Shown here piece by piece: positions 12,575 through 25,100 of a stretch of DNA of 64,000 nucleotides. Position 1 is the stretch's first letter. Each line of letters begins with the position of its first letter. The stretch covers positions 12,741,495 through 12,805,494 of the forward strand of contig OZ234502.1 in the NCBI GenBank assembly GCA_965153455.1, given 5' to 3'. The notes under the pieces were generated by a model, which was not told the DNA's origin, did not search any database, and saw nothing but the letters and a program-made list of their open reading frames with translations. The position numbers and the translations under genes are program-made. Source of the stretch: Sphagnum compactum. Lineage: Eukaryota > Bryophyta > Sphagnopsida > Sphagnales.

Positions 12575-13539
12575 TCACGTGTGGTGCTATTGGGAACAAG
12601 AGTTTGGGGAACCTATGGGAACTGTTGGGTTTGATGAAAGAACCGGCAAAGACCCAACAGTTTTAGGTGCATGTTTGATTTATTTTAAGGAATCGAAAGA
12701 TAACTGGTGGTTTGCAAGGTGAGTATTTGAAAACTGACCTGTATGCATAATGTATTATTTTTAAAAAAACCCAAGTAAATTGATAACCAGGGGTATTACT
12801 TTGCCAATGAAATTGTTAACTCATGAGTCTAAATTTTTCCAAAAGATTGATACCTTATGTGATCCAAAATTTTAAATAGTATTACTATTTACTATTTTTC
12901 CCTTCAAAATCACTTCTTTTTTAATTTTTAATTTCACTTTTCTACGAAATATTTCCAATAAATAAAAGGGCCGGCTCAGACTTACACTAGAAAGACAGTG
13001 TTTTTGTGTTATTGATGTGGGCCAGGATGAGGCTGTCAGTGGAGATATATTTGAATAAGTTTGACCCACTTTCTACGGTCACACCACGAGGAGTGTTTTG
13101 TGTAAACAAGGTGAGTTTGAAGCAAAATAAAACAAGCAGTCTAGCTAACAGGCAGGGCAACAAATACACCAAAAAAGGTATACATGCACACATGGCACCA
13201 ACAGACAAGAGTGCAGGAGAGACCCCTTCCAAGATTTTGATATCAGTATCAGCAACAAACTTAACATATATTTTCCATAATGCCCGAAGACATACAAGAA
13301 CGTATGTATCCATCCGTCCGTCATCCATCCTGTCATCCATCCAAACAGAACAAATATATATTTTTAATAGGGAAAAAACTAGAAAAAAAATAAAAACAGA
13401 AAAACACTTTAATAATTAGAAACTTTTTGTAAACACTTAAACATGAAACAAAAAATAGAAATACAGTAAAATAATCTTAAAAGAAAATTAAAAAATAGAT
13501 GACAATAAATAAGAAACAAAACAGAGAGCAAAAGAAAGA

Positions 13540-13870
13540 GAAAAAAAAACCATACTTGAAAAAAAAATGAGTTTGTCTTCTTTTTCCAAACTTCAAACCT
13601 GCATCTAATCAAACAAAAATAAAAAAGTTTTTTTTGTAATTATTTTTATTATAAAACATATTAGAAAAACTAGAATTTTTTTGGAAAAGAGAATAGAAAC
13701 TAAATAAAAAAATAAACGCATAAAAATAGAAAAAAAATGAAAATAGACAAAATAAGAATAGAAAAAATAAAACTTATAATAATGAAGAAAAACCCTACTT
13801 GAAAAAGAATGAAGTTTGTCTTCTTTCTCCAAACTTCAAACTTGCATCCAAATAAACAAAAATACAAAAG
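13540..13870. repeat. Diverged direct repeat spaced about 247 bases
   Basis: The phrases TTTGTCTTCTTT, CCAAACTTCAAAC and TGCATC, each followed by AAACAAAAAT, occur at about 13573-13622 and again at about 13814-13863. The intervening A-rich DNA looks like one more copy of the same unit. No coding potential is seen. Confidence 0.6.
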
Positions 13871-14578
13871 TGAAAAAGAAACACTTTATTTTTATTATAC
13901 AAAATAATAAAAAAAACAGAAAACACATAAAAATAAAAAATAAAAAAGATAAAAGTTTTTTAAAAAAACTAAAACATGAACCAAACATTGTTGAAATAAC
14001 ACACCTGTGCATTAGGCACGGGGTTCAAACTAGTCCTTGTTTATGACACTACATGACATGACATATAGGGTCAGTAAAAAAGTACTCAAGAAGCTTATTT
14101 ATTTAGGTATTTATTTGTTTTAAAAATCTGACTCAGCGTGTGAACTTAGCAATCCAAGAGGACATATACATGGCCTCTGGCCCAAACCACATACGGGGAG
14201 AACACTAGAGTGGGAACGCGGCATCGTCGATCCATCTTCTTCCACCTGACGAGACTCGGGCTTCGTTGTCGCTGTCGCTTGCGTGCGAGCGAGCGCGGGC
14301 GGCGACGAGAGGAGATGCGTCGTGCAAGAACGTGAAATCGATCAGAAAAGTATGTAAGTTTTGTTCTGCAATTTGTCTGTTCCCGTTTGTGGAATGCGTC
14401 CACAATTGCTAGTATTGTGCGACAGTCACGATCTGGTCGTTACAACGAATGGCTTGCATTATTGCGTTGTAGAAGGACCTCCCGGTTGGTTCTCTGAGAA
14501 ATGGTTGCGGAAAGAAAAAAGTCCCTGCAACTGACGGTTTTTTGCAAAGAGCATTTTGAGCAGGGGTGAGAAGCAGCC

Positions 14579-14735
14579 ATGGTAGGGTCTGCAGTTGCAG
14601 AAGCTGAAAGTGTGCCAGACATTCTTCCTGCATCATCATCAGATGGTCCTCTTCATCAGATGGTGGGGTCTGGAGCTGCTGCAGAAGCTCCAAGCTTACC
14701 AGACATTCTTCCTGCTTCATCAGATGGTCCTCTTC
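14579..14735 (+). repeat. 81-bp in-frame tandem duplication in PTEN exon 1
   Basis: The first 27 codons are repeated once, in frame. The phrase PDILPASS-DGPL occurs at residues 13-25 and again at about 41-52. The second copy carries several substitutions, so the duplication is not brand new. It lies in a low-complexity N-terminal tail before the catalytic domain. Confidence 0.85.
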
Positions 14736-17700
14736 TTACCCGATCTTCTTCCAATGTGTTGACCAAGGACCAGCAATCTTCAGGCTGGTCTTCATTGTTC
14801 TCAAATAGCAGATCGTCGTCCTCTCTTGGGGAGGGAAGCGAAGGTCCAGCAAAGAAATTAAGCCCCGTATCAAGTCTCTCTCAATGGGCCAGAGGATTGC
14901 GAATGCCGTCGTCCTCATCACAAGAGTCTTCTTCAGGTACAGAGACTCCTACCAAGGCATCATCACCATTCAGCTTGGTTGCCAGTGGATTTGGAAAGAG
15001 GATTCCTGCCAAGATACCACTAGTAGAAGCCCCTGATGAGAGCACCTCATCAAACATAATGGTCCAGGAGGGGAATGCACTTGGCACTTTCACAAAGGGC
15101 TTCTTGGACTCATCAAGGAATGCTGTGAAGGCTGTCCAACTGAAAGCAAGGCATCTTGTCTCACAGAACAAACGTCGTTACCAGGTAATCATTGTCCTTT
15201 TAAGCATCCAGATGTTATAATTGCCTACAGTTACCTTTTCTCTTCCGGAGATATTGCCATTTGCTCTGTGCACTGGAAGGTCATCAAGATACTATCTGGA
15301 ATTATACTTGGGGCATGGGATCGAGCAAAGCTTAGTTAGAGACAACAGGATGACACTGTATGACACAGCAGATCTCCCGGGAATTGACATAGGGTTGCAC
15401 CCCCAGCACATACCTAGCCAATGCAATATTCACCTCCAAAAAAAAACATTAGCCTTTTGGTTATTATGGCTTCCAGAATTGTCAGCTAGCATTTCTCTAA
15501 TGTGGTGCTCTTCTTTACAGGAAGGGGGATTTGATCTGGATTTGGCTTACATCACAGAAAACATCATTGCAATGGGTTTTCCTGCAGGTGACATTAGCTC
15601 TGGGCTCTTTGGATATGTGGAGGTGTGCCTCTGAACCCACCTCAAGCTTGCCTTCTTCCCATCTCTCCCATTGTTTCATAAGGATGTCCAAAATTGATCA
15701 GAGAAGAAATGTATGTTTACTTACCAGCAACCAGTCACAGGTATAATTGTTTAGAACAAATGAATATTATGCAACCCTTTATGAGGTTTCTTTTCTCTGG
15801 TTTCAGAAAGCTGAGTCTTTGCTGTGAATCCTGGGGATTCTGATGCCAATTGATTGTATTTGCCTACAAGCACTAGTGTGACTTGCTTCTAAGGCTGATA
15901 GGTCTATCTTATGCAGGGCTTTTACCGCAACCATATGGAAGAGGTCATCAAGTTCCTTGAGACTCAGCACAAGGTATTCCCCTGGATGCCTGTTCTATAG
16001 TGAATCTTTTCGTAAGTCTCATTGATGAACACAATGAAGGTATTTTATATGAGTATTAGATTACAGCTGGGTGTGATGTTGCCTGGCAGGGCAAGTATAA
16101 AGTCTACAATCTCTGCTCAGAGCGACTGTACGATGCCTCTCTGCTTGAAGGAAAGGTAAACTTCCATTTCAAAATCCTATGTCCATCACCATTCAGTAGT
16201 AATTTCCTTCCATTTCACCAAAATTTAGTGAAAATTTTCTGCAACTAGAAGCCAACACTTGCATGCCAGCAGGTGTACTTTAAGCTCATTGTCTGAAAAC
16301 AGCAGATTTTAACTTGTAGTTTGTGGAGGCCTGGTCAAACATGACCGTTTCGTAGACCAATTGCTAATTTCCACATGGCGGTGGATCATAGAATCTGTCA
16401 CATTAGATTGTGGACTGGTTATTCATCCAGAATTAAAGGTGTCCACTACAAGCTGGAGAGTTGCCTTCATATATTGAGGACCTGTCTAAAGGAACTACAA
16501 TTCCTAAGACCTAACTAAAGGACTGCATGTGATGGATGCTATTGTGGAAGAAGGCAGGAGGATGTCTGTGGATACATTATGTGAACTTGATGAGAGCTAC
16601 TTGTCCTTGGGTGAACTGAAGAGAGAACACCCAATGCTGAGTCAATGTTGAAGTGGAGAGTACACACAGAAAGAACAAAAGAAACTGATTGCATAGTGGA
16701 GGAAAGGAAAGCACCTGCAGGCCAAAGAACAACAAACAAATAGAAAACAGCAACTGTTGAAACCTAGGAGAAGGGAAAAATTATTGGACTCTCAGTTATT
16801 GAATTTCAGTGCTGTGCAGGTGGCCTGTTTCCCATTTGATGATCACAACTGTCCTCCTCTACAACTTGTGGCTGCTTTTTGCCAAAGTGCTTACTCATGG
16901 TTGAAAGAAGACCTTCAGAATGTGGTGGTAGTTCATTGCAAAGCAGGAATGGCACGCACTGGGCTCATGATAACATCCCTTCTGCTCTATCTTAAGGTAC
17001 TCTTGATCATGTGTTGGCATGAGATGGCATATCATCTACAATCACCAGGTTATGACAGTGCAACTTTATTTTGTGAAAATACATGCACACACCCATATTG
17101 TCATCTACAACAGAGGTCCAGGTTTGTATGTAAGGACATTTTAAGTGGTCAGGTTTCGCTTAGGCAGCAGTTTAAAAGGATCACTCAGAATATGATTTGG
17201 GACTTGTTCTCACTTCATTATCTAAACTACTCTCGAATGTTGTTTGGCTGGGTTTCCAACACTTGCTTCATGATATCAACTTATGTGTGTAGTTTTTCCC
17301 AACTGCGGAGGAGTCTATCAATTACTACAATCAGAAGCGTTGTGTGGATGGCAAAGGCCTTGTTCTTCCCAGCCAGATAGTAATTTTCTTCAATTTGACC
17401 CCTCTAAGCATCCTGATCATTTACATATTGTCTCTTGCTATCTTCTGTTTGTTTGAGATTATCAGCAATTATCAAAGCTCAAAGCTTTATGGAATCTAAT
17501 AGATGGGTTTGAAAGCCAGTCAATGGGGTTACCACAGACCATCTAACGTGGGATTTATTGCTTCTCTGACAGCGCTTTGTGAAGTACTTTGAGCGTGTTT
17601 TAAGGGAGTTTAATGGGGAGATTCCTGTTGGCAGAAGGTAAGCTTGGCTTACATCCTCTCCCTTGCTTTTGTTCTTATTTCCATTTCACCAAGTTTCCTC

Positions 17701-20700
17701 AGTTTCTACTTTAGTCTTGACACAGCAGTGCAAGTTGCATGAGTAGGATGTGGTCGTATTGTGCAATAGCTGAAATCAGCCCGTGAGCTTAGTTGTACTT
17801 CTAATGGCTTCTTTTGCAACTTCTGAGATTGGGCAATAGCAATTGGTTCAAAGGGTTTAACATGAGCATTGTTGGCAAGCATTTCTCACTCAGAATAGGA
17901 AGGTATTGACATGACTTCTATTCTTCATGATGAATAATAATGTAGATACAACTAAATGTGAAGTTGGTGGCAGTTAGTTTTATATGTTCTTAAGGCTTTG
18001 TAGCTCAAATGGTGGGCTTAATCATTCATTTGAAGATCCAAGATTACTCTTTTAACCTCTAATTAAATTGAACTGGATTTTTGCTCAACAATGTAAAATT
18101 CATGTTTGGTGTTTCAACCTTCCAAATTTTTTAAATCTTCCATTCAAGTGCTGCCTGATTTTGAGTCGGGAGCTCTTTAAATCCCACTTTTCCCTCATTG
18201 CTGCAGTCTCATAAATCTCAGTTCTATCTTTCCTCTTGCCTGTTTTGTTGCTTTCTTCTTGTTGCCTTTACAATTTCCTTGTTCATTGAGCTAGCCAGCA
18301 TCATGGATGAGTCTATCCATTACCTGCAGATTTGTAACAGAAACTCTGTACATTGGTGGAATATCTGGCATTAAGCTCCACTGCCCATAGCTGAGGATGT
18401 CAGTGGGATCTGGCAGTAACTACTCACTACCACACATGTTGCTGTTGACAGTCACTGAATGTCCAAGAAACCATTGCCATGGTTCATACAACTTCCTTTA
18501 TTTTGTAGGATATGGTCAGGATGCACAAGGTCCTGACCTCTACCCTCTATATAGGCCTCTCTATGCCTTCGGCTTAGATGCTTGCTTGTAAAGGGACAAG
18601 CTAAAACGCAATGAAGCTTACCCTCACAAGCTTGTTGTGGCCTGAAGAGGATCCTGTTTATTCATGCCTTCTTAGTTTTGGTTTTCTGGAACTGACATTA
18701 CATTTATCTTCAAAGTGTTTTTCTGGAGGAGTTTGTGCAAGTTCATAGATATTGATTTGTGTTTATTCTCTTTTCCATTTCTGTTAGGTGTCTCTCTTTT
18801 TCCTCATGCAGTGTGCTGCAATTGTGTCATGTTTGGTGAAATTTTTCTCTAGCCTTATTTGTCTGCATCTTATGATTTTTATTCATATGGATTTCAATTC
18901 TTCATGGGTCTATAGTTATAATAGAGAAATCCAGGAGTTGCATGCTATCCTGGTGAGGGTGAAGGGAACCATATTTGTAATTTGTTTAACACTATAATTT
19001 ACTTTATACTGCAGGTGCATACTGAGGGGCATTCGATTGCACAAGTGCCCTTACTGGATCCGCCCTGCTATCACTATTTCTGATCATAACGGTAACTTGT
19101 CATCTTAATTGACAACTACTCTTGGAGATACTTTTTACATTGAAATGAAACCCTTTAATACTGGAAAATTTGAAGCATTTGCTCAGACAGAGGTCTCCCT
19201 GATTTTTGATGTCAGTTTGAAGGATGTGTTGAGAGAAGAAACTTGATTCATAGAACTAGGGAATTATGTTTGAGATCACCTCAGTTGAATTGGAAACTTT
19301 CTATTAGAGGATTGCTTCAATTTACTTAGTGCTAAGATGGTTGTCTCAAGCTGAGCAAGTCCATCTTTGCTTTCATCAGGTGTCCTCTTTTCAAGTAAGA
19401 AGCATCATCGAACAAAAGATTTGCTGGTTTGTGACTCATGTTTTCAGCATCCTTGCACCCCCTTTCTTGGCTTGAATGGGATCTCCAGCATTCCGTTAGA
19501 GTGAATTTGTTTGAAGCAATAATAGTGCTTATAGACAATCCGATGGAAATATCATTAACACCCTTGATAGAATTTCATTGCCTACCAGTGGTGCTGTTCA
19601 TGCTAATGGTTGGCATTGGTGCACACAGACAGAAGACATATGGTTTAGTGCCCCTAGGAAGGGTGTAGTTGTTTTTGCTCTGCCTGGAGAACGGTGTGTG
19701 GCAGACCTAAACGGGGACTTCAAGGTTCACTTCAATGATCGCCATGGTGACTTCTATTGGTTTGTCCTGCCACCATCTATATGTTGTTTCTAACAATGCA
19801 AGTCACAACCAATATTTTCTTAATATGATTGGACTCTTTTCCTGTCTGGGTTTGCTCATCTGTGGTGTCAGGGTTGGACTAACATCAGGCTTTTCTGCAG
19901 TTGGCTGAACACAAATATGATGGAGACAAGGCAGATTCTTCCTATCACAGAGCTGGATGGATTTGAGAAGGTACTGAAAACACAGACCTTGACAAGATAA
20001 CCCAGCATCCTCTTTTCTGCACTGGAAGAGAATTGTATAAACCTGTCATGGCAAGGAAAAGCAAGTATTTTAAGTGGATTTTACATTTAGTCTTCAACCC
20101 ATTCAGCTTCTGCTTTGGTAGGGCAGCTCTATTGGTTTAACTGCAAATTTATCACAATAAGTGACTCCAGATCATTTGCAATGCTTCCAAAAGAGAAGAT
20201 TTCTCCGTTCATTCTATTTCATTTACAGAGGCGGCTTCCCTCTCCTGGGTTCCAAGTTGAGGTGGTGATTCTGGACCACGATGCTCCTATTCCTGTCAAG
20301 AAGGTGGCTGAAGGAGCAGCTGCACAGTCTGGAACTACTGGATCAGAGGCCCCTGCTCCCTCCACTTCTCATGAATGGACAGATTCAGAGGCAACAGCTA
20401 CCTTAAATACAGCAGCCATCAGAAAGGTTGGGGTTGACAATACTTCCACAGGTATGGCAACTTCCCCTTGTGACCAGACAACCAGAAGCTTCCTACTGTC
20501 TTGGATTCTTTCACTTGTAGGAGAGAGTGACAGGGGGCCGAAGCATCTGACTGCCAAACTTCTCAACGCAGATTCAACTGACCTTGGGGAGTTTGGTACA
20601 GGAGTGGAAGAGTGGGCTAAAGAGTCTGAGGAGGGTGAGGGCACAACACATGCAGAGAAAGAAGAGTCCTATTATGGAAGTACAGGATTACAGCCTGGAA

Positions 20701-20876
20701 GCAGTTTCCATCAGACTAATGAAACTCTATCCAGGCATGACGAGAGTCCAAGGAATAATGCTGCAGTTGCACCAAGTGATTTCAAAGCGATTGCAGCTGC
20801 CAGTGCTGCTGATGCCTCTGTGTTTACATTTGGTGAGGATGATGAAGATTATGACAGTGGGGAGGAGTTGCAGTAG
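14579..20876 (+). CDS. PTEN2: PTEN2-type phosphoinositide/protein phosphatase
   Basis: Dual phosphatase of the PTEN family, expected to remove the 3-phosphate from phosphoinositides. Twelve exons: 14579-15184, 15521-15622, 15917-15973, 16090-16155, 16820-16996, 17293-17379, 17573-17637, 19015-19091, 19380-19426, 19629-19759, 19901-19970 and 20229-20876. Together they give about 710 residues. The P-loop HCKAGMARTG (Cys317, Arg323) is preceded by FPFDDHNCP in the WPD-loop position and followed by NYYNQKRCVDGKGLVLPSQ. A C2-like region follows (exons 8-12), with SAPRKGVVVFALPGE and GDFKVHFNDRHGDFY. The Met-Ala inside the P-loop is the plant PTEN2 form; animal PTEN has Lys-Gly there. The Ser-rich N-terminal extension of about 200 residues starts with a 27-residue tandem duplication. 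The C-terminus is acidic (EDDEDYDSGEE). A 70-base stretch at about 20451-20520 has GT-AG ends and could be an optional intron. Confidence 0.93.
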
Positions 20877-21723
20877 AGTTCCACACTCCTCCTTCTAATT
20901 GTTTACAATTCCGGCTACAGCTTGTGGTATGATTATGATGTGTTATGGTTATGGAATTTCTCACATGGTGAAGACCAGGTTTTGTTACTTGGATGATAAT
21001 ATATCTAATATGAAAGCCTTGGAATGGAAAATGAAACTATCTTGTAGAGACAAAAAAATTTATCACTTGTGTATGACTCATGCTATGAGGCATGGCAAGT
21101 ACATCGTTGAAGGTCTTCAAAGAAATGGAATGCCTAGCATATTTAGCTTCTCTAACACTGATTTATCTCTAAATACCTGTTGATTACACTGAGTGCTCTG
21201 AATGTTGTACTTCCTTAAGAAACCAGCATCTACACAGTATGCCGCAGACAATTAGTCCACCAAATGGCAACCTCTGCTCAGTGACAATTTCAGGTTTGTA
21301 AACACTCCACAGTCCCATTGGCAGGTCAATATCCCATTGTAGGTTTATAGCACGTTTGGATAGTCTTGCCATGCCTATGGTAATGAAGCTTATAGATATA
21401 CATCAGTTACTAACAGCTGTAAATCATCTGAAATCTTTGTTGTGGTGTCCCAAGTCAAAATGGTTGATCATCTCACCAGTTCATGTGACCGTATATGATA
21501 TGTCCACAGATGTTGAGACAGAGGTTCCCAGCACGAACCATGATTCAGGCAACTTGCATTAAGACATCAAAAATTGCTTCCACAGACTCCAGTGTGGAAG
21601 TAGGAATTTGTTGTAGAACCTCAATTCAATGGTGCAGGACCCTCCAATTTTCCATTCAAGAAGGAAAAGAGGGAAAATTGAATTACCTTCTCTAGTGTGG
21701 ACTGAAAAGCTTTCAATCTAAGG
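20877..21723. other. Spacer between convergent PTEN and RUS1 genes
   Basis: This 850-bp interval should hold both 3' untranslated regions. The frame at 20899-21183 is short and resembles nothing known. No tandem repeat or clear non-coding RNA is visible. Confidence 0.6.
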
Positions 21724-22144
21724 CTACTCAGGAAGTGAAACATCAAGAAGGCGGTTCGTAGCTGGTCGGGCAATCAGTCCTTCCATAATCCATCCTGTTG
21801 CTCTCAAGTCTTGTCTAATTTTCTCAAACTGGTTGTCCATGTAGGTATGAGAAACACGCAACAACCCTCCCTCACTGCAGTCACCCACAATGTTGCTCCT
21901 CGCTGCAATTTCTGAGCTCTCGAGGTGATTGAGGTAAAGTGCTTGAACCATGGCTCTCAGCATGTCTTGTGGGGTTGCACCTTGCCTGAGGACAACCTGC
22001 CAGCCCAAGTCAAAGATCTTATTAGCTGCTTCATTCCTGGTACAGAGTGGATGTATCCACACCCACTTGTAAGCAGTTCCAGTTGAGCTGCTTGAGCATA
22101 CTGTGGGGAAATCCACAATAATACGTGCAAGTATAAAGAAGATT

Positions 22145-22179
<35 letters not shown>

Positions 22180-25100
22180 CTCTGTGTCTTGTGTCTTACT
22201 GCTTTTGTTATCAATATTCTGGTCAGCCCAATGAGTGAAATGGACAGGTGATGGAATTGAATTGCACAAAAAGAGGAAACATACTATGAGTTTGTCACCA
22301 TTCTTGGCCAGAAGGTAGTGTTCTTTCTTGTACACATCCAGTACAGCATCAGCCTCTTCACATGTGTGCACAAGATGATCAAATCTAGCCCCAAGTTCAA
22401 GGTTGTGCTCTATGCTAGTGGCCACCTCCTTTGTCTGCTCTGATAGTGAAGTTCCTTGTCCCTGTGTATCATCCAAAATAAGAACCATGTAAACACTTAA
22501 TAACGGCTATCTCTTGGCTACACATGTCATGATGCTATTTCAGTCAGTCACATAGATTTATGGGGTACACATTTCCGTGTAGTGTACTTTTCTCTTTATC
22601 TTGGCCTCCTCAAATCCATGTGGCTGACTAAAATAACACCAGGAAGCCCACATTTTCTTGATCCAAAATTCTAGCCCTAAAACTCTAAACCTCCCAACAC
22701 CCAAAATTTCTAGCCCTCAAACCCTAAACCTCCGACACCCAAAATTTTAGTCCTGAAACTGTAAACCTCCCAACATGCAACACTAAAAACAGGCTGAAAG
22801 CTACACCAAAGACTTGACCTTCTTAGATTCAAAGAGTTATTCTCACATACTTTGAGAGAGGCCATACAGTGAGAGATAAATAAGAGTCTTGGTTACTGTG
22901 CATTGGGAAAACAAGAGTGATGAGTTTGCCCCAGGACTTTTTGTTGGAAGGCTAAAGACGCACAAGAGACACACACAAAAAAGAGGGAGAAAGGGGAATA
23001 CTTGTGATCCACGTAATCTGAAATTGCAAAAGGCGACTTTTGGAAAGATGGGTTCCTCTCCATTGACCTCTCTCACCGAAGGGACCCTGCCACTCTTGAA
23101 ATACTCAGTGAGAATCAAACCTGGTACCCAGAGGAACACCACACCAGTTAGAAAACCTACTAGAAGAATATCAATCTCCAAGCTTCCCAAACACTCAAAA
23201 CTCCAAGGAATCTCCATAATATGCTTGTTGACATAGGCTTTTTAAATTGTTTCAAGATGTCAAAACTTACTTGCACGATAGGGGTTCAGGGTCCGCAACT
23301 GCACAGCTTGGTATGATTTCAGATTGCAGAAGATATGAAATGCAGTCACTGCCCCAAACGCAAACACCAGTGGTGCCCCTGAGCTCCCCACATAACCTGA
23401 CAATGCAATGCCAAGTGCAATGCCCACTGACTTGCTCACCATGCCTTGTGCCTCTCCTTTGGCTATCACCTAAATCCATGACACAAAAGACCCACATAAA
23501 CACCTGGTGCCTCAGTAAGAAAGATTGCAAGCCCATTGTTATGAGAGAGAATTGTGAGAAATTTGTCCCAGCTCAATATCATCACAAATAGTGACAAATG
23601 TTTTCAGACAAAGGTAACAGTTTGATTTGAGTTCCATGTGAAGCATTTGGCCAAAATTCTTTTGGAGTCTCAAGAAACTGGATTGTGGTATGGTCACCCC
23701 ACAATTCAGGGTATTGCAAAAACCACATCCCTAATAACAAGATTTTCCAACAGTTGGATTTGACGAATGAGCTGAAAAAAATAGTGATGGGTCTGGACAC
23801 ATAAATCTCCAACTGAAAGCCTGAAATATGGGAAACTCTAATGAGGCAATGAAAGCCAGAGTCTTTAATGCAAGACTTGAAGAATCCAGACAGGAAGAAT
23901 ATTCAGTATACATTTACCTCTGCAAAGTTACGTTGGGCAGCCATTCCTGCATTGAAGCAGCTTCTTGTAGCAGCCTGCAAAAATGAAACTAATGAGCATG
24001 CAAAATAACATGAACCATGGATGGAATTTTCTAGACTACTAGCATCCTGTATTTTCAACATGTAAAGGAGGCTCATGTTGGTTGATGTAGTGAGTGCATT
24101 TCTACCTGAATAAGACCTGATGCAGAGCGGCCTGCGCCAGCAGCAGCCGCCAAGTACACAAAAAGATGAGGAAAGGTAGGAGTGAGAAGCTCAAGGCCAT
24201 ATGACATATCCTCGAGCACGTCTGAAATAAGTCTCCATCCCTTTGGATGCACATCAAAATGGCGACCATACTTGGACAGCACAATCTTACTGAGGTAGCC
24301 GATCCCATCCCTCAGTACCCAGTTGACTGCAGCCGCAGTTGGGATTGCACCTTTTCCTAAACCCACTGCATACAGCAGAGCCTACACAAGACAAGTTGGA
24401 TAAGAGTGCATGAGATAATATTTGACAAAAGAAATTTCTGACATTTTCATCTTCTGTTCACATTTTTCTTGAAAAACAAAAATTATCTGGAGATTGTCTC
24501 ACAGTAGTCAAAGTAGATTACACATTTAACAGTGTGACATAAAACTTCTAAAACCCTGTGACATTAATATTGCAGCTTGAGTGAGAAACAGAGATGATGG
24601 AACAGGGTACAATGCTTGAGTGCTCTTTAACTGTTGTCCAAGATGACTAAACACGCCATGACATTCAACACAAACATTAGGATGGGCACAAGACAGTACA
24701 GTTCAATCCGTGAGAAGAAAAAATGGCTACATTGCAGGATGGGCATAAGACAGTAAGGTTCAATCCATGAGAGACAAGATGGCTCTTCCAAGATCCCTAA
24801 ACCTTTAAATCAGGCAAGTAATTGTGTGTGGAAGAGGAGGTGAACTAAAAAAAACTGACCTGTGTAGTAAGAACACCTGAGATTTGGCTGGCAATGATCT
24901 GACCCATGCGCCACAGAGTATACTCCATGTAATCAGATGTTACACTTCCTGGATATCCTTCAGGCAACATTACACGCTTCCCAAGCTCAATAAACCTCAC
25001 CATAACAGTCTTCAACCCTTTCTCAAAAGCCTTGTGTCTATGTGCCTCTATCTCCTCACCTTCTTTCAATTCCCTGTTGTGATTGTCAGTAAAAGCCTTC

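Larger units (their letters stand above)
6284..14578. other. 8.3-kb AT-rich, repeat-laden intergenic region
   Basis: No complete gene is recognised. The stretch is AT-rich with many homopolymer and dinucleotide runs (for example a CT run near 7028-7049). It holds three tandem or direct repeats, a CGTCC-rich repeat block and one exon-like segment, listed separately. Short peptides such as the one at 9788-10027 look like relics of transposon coding sequence but cannot be assigned. The last 400 bases (from about 14150) have higher GC and probably hold the promoter and 5' untranslated region of the PTEN gene. Confidence 0.6.

Noticed and set aside
12393-12722. 109-codon plus-strand frame rich in lysine
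   Set aside because: The Lys run is a translated AAG/GAA tract and the rest spans a 42-bp direct repeat and a dispersed repeat also present near 56.8 kb.
13006-13419. 137-codon plus-strand frame
   Set aside because: It runs across CATCCGTCC repeat words and an A-rich tract. There is no recognisable domain and no splice context.
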